Below are positions 38,304 to 46,200 of a DNA stretch of 64,000 bases, in pieces (position 1 is the stretch's first letter; each line of letters starts with the position of its first letter). This DNA comes from Vreelandella halophila. GTDB taxonomy: Bacteria > Pseudomonadota > Gammaproteobacteria > Pseudomonadales > Oleiphilaceae. The notes beneath the pieces are model-generated. The model did not search any database. It saw nothing but the letters and a program-made list of their open reading frames with translations, and was not told where the DNA came from. Location of the stretch: positions 2,576,409 to 2,640,408 of the forward strand of contig NZ_JACHUZ010000013.1 of the NCBI RefSeq assembly GCF_019903425.1, written 5' to 3'. Position numbers and translations under genes: made by a program.

Positions 38304-38326
38304 TTCCCGGCTTCCACGAGGCACCC

Positions 38327-38821
38327 ATGGCTACCGATGCCAACGGTTACAATCCTGAACAGGACCTGACCATGATCCTGGCGCACTACCAGCCCAATTC
38401 GGTCGTACACAGTCCCGGTCTTGCCGAGCAGTGCCTGAGGGAATGGCCGGAGCGACCGGCGGAGGCCCAGTGCCTGCGTCTACCCCCTGACGATCCCAAC
38501 AGCGCCTTTCCCCTGCCGGGGCTGTTCGACCTGGCCCTGGTCACCGACACACTGGAGGAGCTGCCACAACAGCAGGGCCAGAAGCTGCTTGGTCAGCTCC
38601 GGAACATGGGCGCCACCCGGATCGCCGTGTACGTGCGCGACGGCAGCCCCTGGCGCTTCCAGGATTTCATCGGCATGGGATTCACCCGTCTCTACCACTA
38701 CACCGATCCCGTGAACGCCACACTGTTCGCCTATGACCTGGATACCTACAATTACGTGCGGGAATGGAACAATCCACAGAACTGGGCCAACCCGGAAATG
38801 TGGGACAAGGCCCGCTGGTAG
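38327..38821 (+). CDS. Small protein of the DUF6231 type, function unknown
   Basis: A 164 aa cytosolic protein resembling a family often found beside acylphosphatase genes in Pseudomonas relatives. It has a degenerate methyltransferase-like look (FDLALVTDTLEELPQQQGQKLLGQLRNMGATRIAVYVRDG), but no SAM motif I: the usual DxGxG is absent. C-terminal YDLDTYNYVREWNNPQNWANPEMW is distinctive. The start has GAGG upstream. It follows dnaE2 by 23 bases, so SOS read-through is possible. Confidence 0.7.
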   Translation: MATDANGYNPEQDLTMILAHYQPNSVVHSPGLAEQCLREWPERPAEAQCLRLPPDDPNSAFPLPGLFDLALVTDTLEELPQQQGQKLLGQLRNMGATRIAVYVRDGSPWRFQDFIGMGFTRLYHYTDPVNATLFAYDLDTYNYVREWNNPQNWANPEMWDKARW

Positions 38822-38833
38822 GAGGACAACACT

Positions 38834-39106
38834 ATGACAGAGACCTGCATCCTGGCCCGGGTCGAGGGCCGCGTTCAGGGCGTAAGCTTCCGTGACAACA
38901 CCCGCATCCAGGCACAGAGGCTGGGCGTCACCGGTTACGCCCGCAACCAGCCCGACGGCAGCGTGGAAGTGCTCGCCTGTGGCGAGGAGAACGCCGTCAA
39001 CCAGCTCGTGGACTGGCTCCACCAGGGGCCGCCCGCCGCATCCGTGAGCCGCGTTGAAACCCAGTCCAGTGACGCCACTCCCCCAACCGCTTTCACCATC
39101 GGCTGA
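38834..39106 (+). CDS. acyP: Acylphosphatase
   Basis: A 90 aa acylphosphatase hydrolysing acyl-phosphates such as carbamoyl- or acetyl-phosphate. The catalytic loop is VEGRVQGVSFRDNT with the phosphate-binding Arg, and the catalytic Asn is in GYARNQPDGSVEV. AGGAGG precedes the ATG by a good distance, 12 bases after the upstream gene. The residue after VQGV is Ser where Gly/Tyr/Trp is common. Confidence 0.93.
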   Translation: MTETCILARVEGRVQGVSFRDNTRIQAQRLGVTGYARNQPDGSVEVLACGEENAVNQLVDWLHQGPPAASVSRVETQSSDATPPTAFTIG

Positions 39107-39130
39107 CCCCCTTTGACAGGGCCACCCAAA

Positions 39131-39146
39131 CTGTATACATTAACAG
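39131..39146. promoter_or_regulatory. LexA box 1 of lexA
   Basis: CTGTATACATTAACAG, exact CTGT-N8-ACAG match, 31 bases before the lexA start. Confidence 0.92.
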
Positions 39147-39149
39147 TAC

Positions 39150-39165
39150 CTGTACGGACAAACAG
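39150..39165. promoter_or_regulatory. LexA box 2 of lexA
   Basis: CTGTACGGACAAACAG, a second exact CTGT-N8-ACAG match 19 bases after box 1, giving a tandem autoregulatory operator like that of E. coli lexA. Confidence 0.92.
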
Positions 39166-39176
39166 TGGCCCTGACT

Positions 39177-39785
39177 ATGAACCTGACGCCAAGACAGCAA
39201 CAGATTCTCGACCTCATCCGTGAGCACGTGCACTCCACGGGCTACCCGCCCACGCGGGCTGAAATCGCCAGCACGCTGGGGTTCAAGTCCGCCAACGCGG
39301 CGGAGGAACACCTCCGGGCCCTTGCCCGCAAGGGCGCCATCGAAATGGTCAAGGGCGCCAGTCGCGGCATCCGGCTCCCGGAAGTCGAGGAAAGCCCCGG
39401 CATCCCGATCATCGGCCAGGTTGCCGCCGGCAACCCCATCCTTGCCGAGGAAAACATCGAAGATCACTGCACCCTGGAGCCGGGCTTTTTCAATCCGGCG
39501 GCGGATTACTTCCTCCGGGTTCGCGGGACCAGCATGGAGAACGTGGGCATCCTCGACGGCGACCTGCTGGCGGTCCACCGGACCACGGATGTCCACAACG
39601 GTCAGATTGTGGTGGCACGACTGGAGGACGAGGTTACTGTCAAACGCTTCCGCCGGGAGGGCAGTACCGTCTGGCTGATTGCCGAGAATGACGAGTTCGA
39701 CCCCATCCAGGTGGACCTCACTAACACACCGCTGGATATCGAAGGGCTGGGCGTGGGCGTCATCCGCCGCGGTGATCTGCACTGA
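39177..39785 (+). CDS. lexA: SOS repressor LexA
   Basis: A 202 aa LexA, the same length as in E. coli. Winged [18 protein letters not shown]...[24 protein letters not shown]; cleavage site Ala84-Gly85 in QVAAGNPIL; catalytic Ser119 (RGTSMENVG) and Lys156 (DEVTVKRF), so auto-cleavage capacity is intact. Start at ATG 39177 matches family length; a GTG at 39165 would begin inside LexA box 2. sulA follows 32 bases later. Confidence 0.97.
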   Translation: MNLTPRQQQILDLIREHVHSTGYPPTRAEIASTLGFKSANAAEEHLRALARKGAIEMVKGASRGIRLPEVEESPGIPIIGQVAAGNPILAEENIEDHCTLEPGFFNPAADYFLRVRGTSMENVGILDGDLLAVHRTTDVHNGQIVVARLEDEVTVKRFRREGSTVWLIAENDEFDPIQVDLTNTPLDIEGLGVGVIRRGDLH

Positions 39786-39817
39786 CCCACCCCACAGAAG
39801 ATGACAGGAGCCCCATC

Positions 39818-40282
39818 ATGGAACAACTGGATCTAACCCCACAGGAACAGCAGGACACCCCTACCCCGGCAGCATCTGCGGATACAGGGAATAGCGGCGA
39901 CAGTCCAGCTCCGGAAGCGAACGTAACGGAGATCATCCTGCCGGAGGAGCAGATCGAGAACTTCCAGCTGCTGTTGCCGATGCTGACCCAGCTCAACCAG
40001 GAAGAACGCTGGCTGGCCTGGATCGATCCACCGGCAGGGCTGGTTGGCAAGTGGCAGCAGCATCACGGCATCATCCAGCACCAGCTGCTGATCCTGCGCT
40101 CTTCGACCCAGCACAGCGCTGAAACCCTGGCGGAGAAAGCGCTGTCAGCGGGAACCTGCCATGCTGTGGTGCTCTGGACCTCGGGGCTGAGCCGCCACAG
40201 CTATGGCCGCCTGGAAAACGCCTCCGTACGCGGTCATAGCCATGGGGTCATACTGCGGCAGAGGCAGACCCGTTCTCAGTGA
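39818..40282 (+). CDS. sulA: SOS cell division inhibitor SulA
   Basis: A 154 aa SulA that would block FtsZ polymerisation during SOS. The core is EIILPEEQIENFQLLLPMLTQLNQEERWLAWIDPP, the family hallmark; the first ~40 residues are an acidic, low-complexity extension. It follows lexA without its own LexA box, so it depends on the lexA promoter, as in Pseudomonas. Its last seven bases overlap the end of the convergent gene. Confidence 0.88.
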   Translation: MEQLDLTPQEQQDTPTPAASADTGNSGDSPAPEANVTEIILPEEQIENFQLLLPMLTQLNQEERWLAWIDPPAGLVGKWQQHHGIIQHQLLILRSSTQHSAETLAEKALSAGTCHAVVLWTSGLSRHSYGRLENASVRGHSHGVILRQRQTRSQ

Positions 40283-40539
40283 ACGGTCTGGTTGTAGGCG
40301 GGCGGCATGGTGTCTTCCTCTTCCATGTCCATGTCACCGATGTCATCGGTGGTGGAACCCGCTGCCTCAAGCCCGGCGGTGATCATGGCTTTAGCCACGT
40401 TCAGGTCGTTGTCCTGGAGCATTTCCTTGGCTTCGTCTGAGAAGCGGATCCGCACCAGGGGCGTGCTTTCGTCATCAGCCCGGCGCAGGGCGTACTCACC
40501 AGTGGGCAGCTGAATGATTTCCAGAAAGGATGTGGGCAT
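40276..40539 (-). CDS. Small acidic protein of unknown function
   Basis: An 87 aa protein with LEIIQLPTGEYALRRADDESTPLVRIRFSDEAKEML and a strongly acidic tail (DDIGDMDMEEEDTMPP). A similar small gene follows lexA-sulA in Pseudomonas. The ATG at 40539 with AAAGG upstream is used; a TTG two codons earlier is unlikely. It is 12 bases downstream of the DUF6586-like gene, so the two form an operon. Confidence 0.75.
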   Translation of the reverse strand: MPTSFLEIIQLPTGEYALRRADDESTPLVRIRFSDEAKEMLQDNDLNVAKAMITAGLEAAGSTTDDIGDMDMEEEDTMPPAYNQTVH

Positions 40540-40551
40540 AGACAACGCCTT

Positions 40552-41037
40552 TTACCATTGGTCATGACGTTCCACGAACGTCTCAAAATAATCCCTGAAA
40601 TCACTGATCAGTGATCGAAGGGCGTCGGGAGAACAATCCGGTCCTGCCGCTGCAACAGCGATCAGCGTTTCGTCACGCGGCCGCGATGAACGCCTCCCGG
40701 GCTCCTGCTGACGCGCCAGCAGCACTTCCAGTCTCGACCACCAGCTGTTGCCGTCCGCGGCAGCAGCTGACAGCACCTGCACCTCGCCGGGCTGCTCGCC
40801 AACGCTTCTACGCAGCGTCTCCAGGGAATCGATCTCACCCGTGTAATCACTGGCACTTTCAGCAACCAGCTTCAGGAGAATGCTCCTGGCCTCGGCAAGC
40901 AGAGCAACGGTTCCTTGAACCAGCGCCTCTCCCGTCACCACCGTGTTCGGGTGGCTGGACTCCTCCGAGAGCCGTACCAGCTGGCCCGCAAGGGTCAGTT
41001 TTTCCCGGAGCAGTGAACACCTGTCGGCATCCGCCAT
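40552..41037 (-). CDS. DUF6586-like protein of unknown function
   Basis: A 161 aa helical protein (ADADRCSLLREKLTLAGQLV; EALVQGTVALLAEARSILLKLVAESA) resembling the gene beside lexA-sulA in Pseudomonas. No signal peptide or membrane segment. The ATG at 41037 is preceded by GGAGAG. It is the first gene of a two-gene leftward unit and divergent from the response regulator gene, with 162 intergenic bases between them. Confidence 0.72.
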   Translation of the reverse strand: MADADRCSLLREKLTLAGQLVRLSEESSHPNTVVTGEALVQGTVALLAEARSILLKLVAESASDYTGEIDSLETLRRSVGEQPGEVQVLSAAAADGNSWWSRLEVLLARQQEPGRRSSRPRDETLIAVAAAGPDCSPDALRSLISDFRDYFETFVERHDQW

Positions 41038-41199
41038 CTGAGGCTCTCCAGCGCAATCACGTAGACCTATACTATCATGGACAGGGCCTGCTGACTTCCC
41101 CGCCGGCACCCCGTGAAAAATCCGTGGCGCCTGCTACCTTTTGGGGATACTGCCCTGAAACGGGCAAAGCATATCCTCACCCAACTTTCCGGAGCCCCG

Positions 41200-42234
41200 A
41201 TGTCCACAGGCGTGATCATCTGCGACGACTCCTCCATGGCCCGCAAACAGATGGCCCGGGCCCTGCCGACGGACTGGGACACCACGCTGACCTTTGTCGA
41301 GGACGGTGATGCCTGCCTTGAGGCCATCCGCAACGGCAAGGGGTCCGTGGTCTTCCTGGACCTCAACATGCCTGGGTCCGATGGCTACGTGGTGCTTGAG
41401 TGCGTGCATCGGGAAGAGCTGCCCGCTCTTGTCCTTGTGGTTTCCGGGGACATCCAGCCAGAAGCTTACGCACGGGTCCGTCGACTGGGTGCCCTCAATT
41501 TCATTCGCAAACCCATTGACCCTCAGGTTCTGGCGCGGACCCTGAAAGATTACGGGCTTTACAGCCCCTCCGGGAGCGACCCAGGAGCGGCCACCACGCC
41601 CGAAGCCGCCGTCGCCGAGCAGGACGTCCCCTGGCAGGACGCGCTTCAGGAGACCGCCAATATCGCTATGGGCCAGGCGGGCGACCTCCTGGCGCGACTT
41701 TTGGATGTCTTCATCAAACTGCCCGTACCGCGCGTCAACATGCTGGCAGCATCCGAGCTGCGGATGGCCCTGAACATCACGGGTTCCACCTCCAGCTGGT
41801 CAGGTGTGTGCCAGGGATTCAATGGCGCCGGCATCGCGGGAGAGGCCCTTTTGCTTCTCAATAATGCCCGCATGGAGACCCTGTCTCACCTGCTCGGCTC
41901 CCCGGAGGAAGACAGCGCCAACCAGGACATCGAACCCCTCATGGACCTCTCCAGCATCATGGTCGGTTCGTTCCTGCGTGGCTTCGGGCAGCAGATGGAC
42001 AGGCGGTTCGGACTCAGCCACCCGGTTGTTCTGGGCACACACCTGGACATCAGCGACCTTCTCGACGGTAGTCAGTATGCCTGGCAGCAGATCCTGACAA
42101 TCGAACTCACCTACACCATTGAGTCCCACGACATCGAATGTGATCTGCTCCTGCTTTTCAGCGAGGAGTCCGTTGCTCCGTTGCGCGAGGCTCTCACCTG
42201 GCTTTCCGACGCCAGAACCGGGGTTCCAGCATGA
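41200..42234 (+). CDS. Response regulator with C-terminal CheC/CheX-like domain
   Basis: A 344 aa two-domain protein. Residues 1-120 form a receiver: ICDDSSMARKQM, phospho-acceptor Asp in VFLDLNMPGSDGY, FIRKPIDPQ with the conserved Lys. Residues ~150-340 resemble CheC phosphatases: DALQETANIAMGQAGDLLA keeps the E..N phosphatase signature, while the second repeat DLSSIMVGSFLRGFG has lost it. The ATG at 41200 has GGAG upstream. Its stop overlaps the start of a diguanylate cyclase (ATGA), so phospho-signal control of c-di-GMP is the likely role. Confidence 0.85.
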   Translation: MSTGVIICDDSSMARKQMARALPTDWDTTLTFVEDGDACLEAIRNGKGSVVFLDLNMPGSDGYVVLECVHREELPALVLVVSGDIQPEAYARVRRLGALNFIRKPIDPQVLARTLKDYGLYSPSGSDPGAATTPEAAVAEQDVPWQDALQETANIAMGQAGDLLARLLDVFIKLPVPRVNMLAASELRMALNITGSTSSWSGVCQGFNGAGIAGEALLLLNNARMETLSHLLGSPEEDSANQDIEPLMDLSSIMVGSFLRGFGQQMDRRFGLSHPVVLGTHLDISDLLDGSQYAWQQILTIELTYTIESHDIECDLLLLFSEESVAPLREALTWLSDARTGVPA

Positions 42235-43202
42235 CAGAACCAAAGAATGAACTGCATGAATTCCATTGGATCATGGACATGCTGCAGACCATTGAGGTCG
42301 GGCTGGTTGTTCTGGATCGCGAATTCGAGATTCAACTCTGGAACGGCTTTATGGAAAACCACAGCGGGCTCAGTGCCACCCGTGTCAAGAGCCGCTCACT
42401 GTTCGAGGTTTTTCCAGATATCCCCCAAGGTTGGCTCCGGCGCAAGGTGGAAACGACTCTGACCCTGAACATGCGCACCTTCACGACCTGGGAACAGCGA
42501 CCCCATCCGTTCCCTTTCCGCAGCGCACGGCCGATCACGGGCACCGAGCCCTATATGTACCAGAATATCACCTTCAGTCCCCTCACCAGCGCTTCGGGGG
42601 ACGTGGACCATGTCTGCCTGCTGGTTTATGACGTAACGGACAGCGCCACTGCACGACTGCGGATGGAGCGCACCAACGCGCGCCTGGAACAGCAGAGTCA
42701 GACCGATGGCCTCACCGGCCTGCTTAACCGCCGGGCATGGGAATCACTCCTGGCCAGTGAATTCGAACGATTCCGCCGCTACCGCAGCACTGGAACGCTG
42801 CTAATGCTCGACATTGATCATTTCAAGCCCGTCAATGATACGTGGGGACACCAAGCCGGTGATGATGTGATCCGCGCAGTCTCGGGGATGATCTCGGAAC
42901 GCCTGAGGCAGACGGACATTGCGGGTCGTTACGGGGGCGAGGAATTCGCCGTGATACTGCCGGAAACGGATATCGGAGGCGGTAAGATACTGGGCGAACG
43001 GCTGCGCCATTCGGTCGGTACGATGGAAGTGACCACCGACGCTGGCATTCTTCAATGCACAGTCAGCATCGGGGTTGCCCAGGTAACGGCAACCCTGGCC
43101 GACCACCACCAGTGGCTGTCACTGGCCGACAATGCGCTCTATGCGGCCAAAGACAATGGCCGCAATCAAGTCGCTCTGGCACAGGGCCCGGTCAGCCGCT
43201 GA
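42231..43202 (+). CDS. PAS-GGDEF diguanylate cyclase
   Basis: A 323 aa enzyme making cyclic di-GMP from GTP. PAS-like sensor at residues ~12-130 (MLQTIEVGLVVLDREFEIQLWNGFME), a short coiled linker (RLRMERTNARLEQQSQTDGLTGLLNRRAW) and GGDEF domain with GRYGGEEFAVILPE. The inhibitory I-site RQTD is five residues before GGEEF, implying product inhibition. It is soluble. Translationally coupled to the upstream response regulator, and its 3' end overlaps gdhB by 11 bases. Confidence 0.93.
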   Translation: MTEPKNELHEFHWIMDMLQTIEVGLVVLDREFEIQLWNGFMENHSGLSATRVKSRSLFEVFPDIPQGWLRRKVETTLTLNMRTFTTWEQRPHPFPFRSARPITGTEPYMYQNITFSPLTSASGDVDHVCLLVYDVTDSATARLRMERTNARLEQQSQTDGLTGLLNRRAWESLLASEFERFRRYRSTGTLLMLDIDHFKPVNDTWGHQAGDDVIRAVSGMISERLRQTDIAGRYGGEEFAVILPETDIGGGKILGERLRHSVGTMEVTTDAGILQCTVSIGVAQVTATLADHHQWLSLADNALYAAKDNGRNQVALAQGPVSR

Positions 43203-46200
43203 CGCCTACATGCACGGTGCTCTGTGCTAGATCCAGAAGCTCCCGCAACGCAACAGAGAACATGGCGTACTCCGGCGTGCTGTGGCTACGCAGTTCACCC
43301 ATGATACCGTGCCAGCGCTCAATCAGACCGGCATGTTCACTGGCCCAGGCCTGGAGCGTGGCTTCAAGATCCGCTCCCGACGTGCCTGACCGCAGTATCC
43401 CGGTCGTCAGTGCCCGCTGCTGCCAGTTCAGGTCCTCGCGGAAGCTTTCCCGGGCCAATGCCTCCCAATGGCTGCGTGGCACCAGCGCGGATATGGCGCT
43501 GGCGAACCAGTCCAGCTCCAGCTCGTCTCCCACGGCGAAGTAGAGATGCGCTACCTCCTGGAGGTCCAGACCGGTCTCCTCGCGGGCGTCAATGATGCCC
43601 AGCCCGGAAAGCAGATGACCGGAGCCGGCAACAACTCCGGCAAGCGGCTCGGGTACGCCCTCACCCGTAAGCCGGTCCCGCTCTCTCCGCCAGACGTCCA
43701 ACGCCCGCTCGCCGATATAGGACGGCAGGTCACCCGCCATGGCATCCAGCCGGGCCTGGAAACGCTCGATCTGGGTCTGCATGTCGATCTCACTCCGCCG
43801 GTTGCGCAGCAGCCAGCGCGCGCCTCGCCGCACGAGACGCATCAGCTCGCTCTGGAGCTCGGTCTGGAGACTGCTCGGGATCCGGTAATCCAGCGCCTCC
43901 ACCTGCTGCCACCAGTAATCCAGACGGTAAATCCTCTTGGCGATCAGATAGGCCCTGGCAATGGACGGCAGCGTCGCGCCAGTGGACTGCTGGAGCCGCT
44001 CCACAAAGGTCATGCCCATGTGATTGACCAGGTCGTTGGCCACACGTGTGGCAATGATCTCGCGCCGCAGCTGATGGCGTTCAAGTGCGTCATCAAAGCG
44101 TTCCACAAGCTGTGAAGGGAACATCTCGCGGATCATCGGCTTGACGCCGGGATCCTCCGGCAGATCGCTGGCCACCAGCACCTGCTTGAGGTCCGCCTTG
44201 ACCACCGCGATCAGCACCGACAGTTCCGGACGGGTCAATCCCTGCCCGTTCACCTGGCGCTCGCTCAGTGCCTCTTCATCGGGCAGATTCTCAAGCCCCC
44301 GGTCAAGCAGCCCCCGGTTCTCGTACCGCACCATCAGACGCCGATATTCCTCAAGCCTGTCGGCACCCTCCGAGTTGGCAATGGAAATCGCCTGGGTCTG
44401 GCGGTAGTTGTTCTCCAGAACCAGACGCGAAACATCATCGGTCATGCTGGTGAGGAATTCATTGCGCTGCTTAAAGGTCAGGTCTCCCTGGGCCACCAGG
44501 CGGTTGAGCAGGATCTTCATATTGACCTCCCGGTCGGAGCAGTCCACCCCACCGGAATTGTCAATGAAGTCCGTGTTACAGCGGCCGCCGTGCAGCGCAA
44601 ACTCCACGCGCCCGGCCTGGGACATGCCCAGATTGCCCCCCTCACCTACAACGCGCGAGCCCAGTTCGGCGCCGTCCACGCGCAGGCCGTCATTGGCCTT
44701 GTCCCCCACATCGCCATGGGACTCCTGACGGCTCTTCACAAAGGTGCCGATACCACCAAGCCAGAGCAGGTCATGCTTCATTCGCAGCAGATGGGAAATC
44801 AGCATGTTCGGTGGCATGTGATCGGACCGGGTCCCGAGCATCTCCTTGACCGGTTGGCTCAGCGGAATCGACTTGGAGGCCCGGCTGAAAACCCCACCGC
44901 CTTCGGAGATCAGCGCCGTATCGTACTCTTCCCAGGAGGAGCCCGGCAGCGCGAACAGACGCTCGCGTTCACCGAAGCTCGCCTCTGTGTCCGGCTTCGG
45001 GTCCAGGAAGATGTGCTGGTGATTGAAGGCCGCCACCAGGCGGATCTTCCGCGACAGCAGCATGCCGTTGCCGAACACATCGCCGGCCATGTCACCAATC
45101 CCGACAACGCTGAACTCATCGGTATCGGTATTCACGCCCAACTCACGGAAGTGTCGCTCCACCGAAACCCAGGCCCCCTTGGCGGTGATTCCCATCTTCT
45201 TGTGGTCATAGCCGTAGCTGCCACCGGAAGCGAAGCCGTCCTCCATCCAGAAGCCGTATTCATTGGAGATCTCGTTGGCCAGGTCCGAGAAGGTGGCCGT
45301 GCCCTTGTCCGGCGCTACCACCAGGTAGTAGTCATCGTCATCATGACGGATCACATTGGGGGGCGGGACCACCTCACCGTCAATGAAGTTGTCCGTCACA
45401 TCCAGCAGACCACGGATGAAACAGCTGTAGGCGGCACGCCCGGCGGCCTGCACCTCCTGACGGTCGGCGTCGCGTCGAATCTGCTTGGCCACGAAACCGC
45501 CCTTGGCCCCAACGGGCACAATAACCGCGTTCTTGACCTGTTGGGCTTTCACCAGTCCCAGGATCTCGGTGCGGTAATCCTCGAACCGGTCCGACCAGCG
45601 CAGCCCCCCGCGCGCGACCTTGCCGCCACGCAGGTGAACGCCTTCCACCTGGGGCGAATAGACAAAGATCTCGTAGACTGGCCGCGGGCGTGGCAGGTCG
45701 GCCAGCTGGGAGGGATCAAACTTCAGGCTGATGCAGCTGCTTTCACCGCTGCCGCCCTCCTGGTAGAAGTTGGTCCGGGTTGTGGCCTGCATCAGCTCAA
45801 GGAACAGCCGCAGAACCCGATCCTCGCTCAGGTTCGGCACATCATCCAGACCGCTGCCGAACTCAATGGCGATCTTCTTCTGGGCCGCTTCGCACTGGCG
45901 CTCGCTCTGGTAACGCTGGGGATTGAAACGCACATCGAAGAACTGCAGCAGCAGTGATACCAGATTGCCGTGCCGGGCCAGGGTTCCGGCAATGAAGTTC
46001 TGACTGTTGCTGATGCGGATCTGCTGCATGTAACGGGCATAGGCCCGCAGCAGTGCGATGGAGCGCCAGTCCAGGTAGCTGGCCAGCACCAGCCGGTTGA
46101 AATGGTCATTCTCCCCCTCGCCATTCCAGACCCGGGTGAACAGCGATTCAAAGATGGGCCTTATGCGCTCGATGTCAATGGACTTGCCGGAACGGGACCG

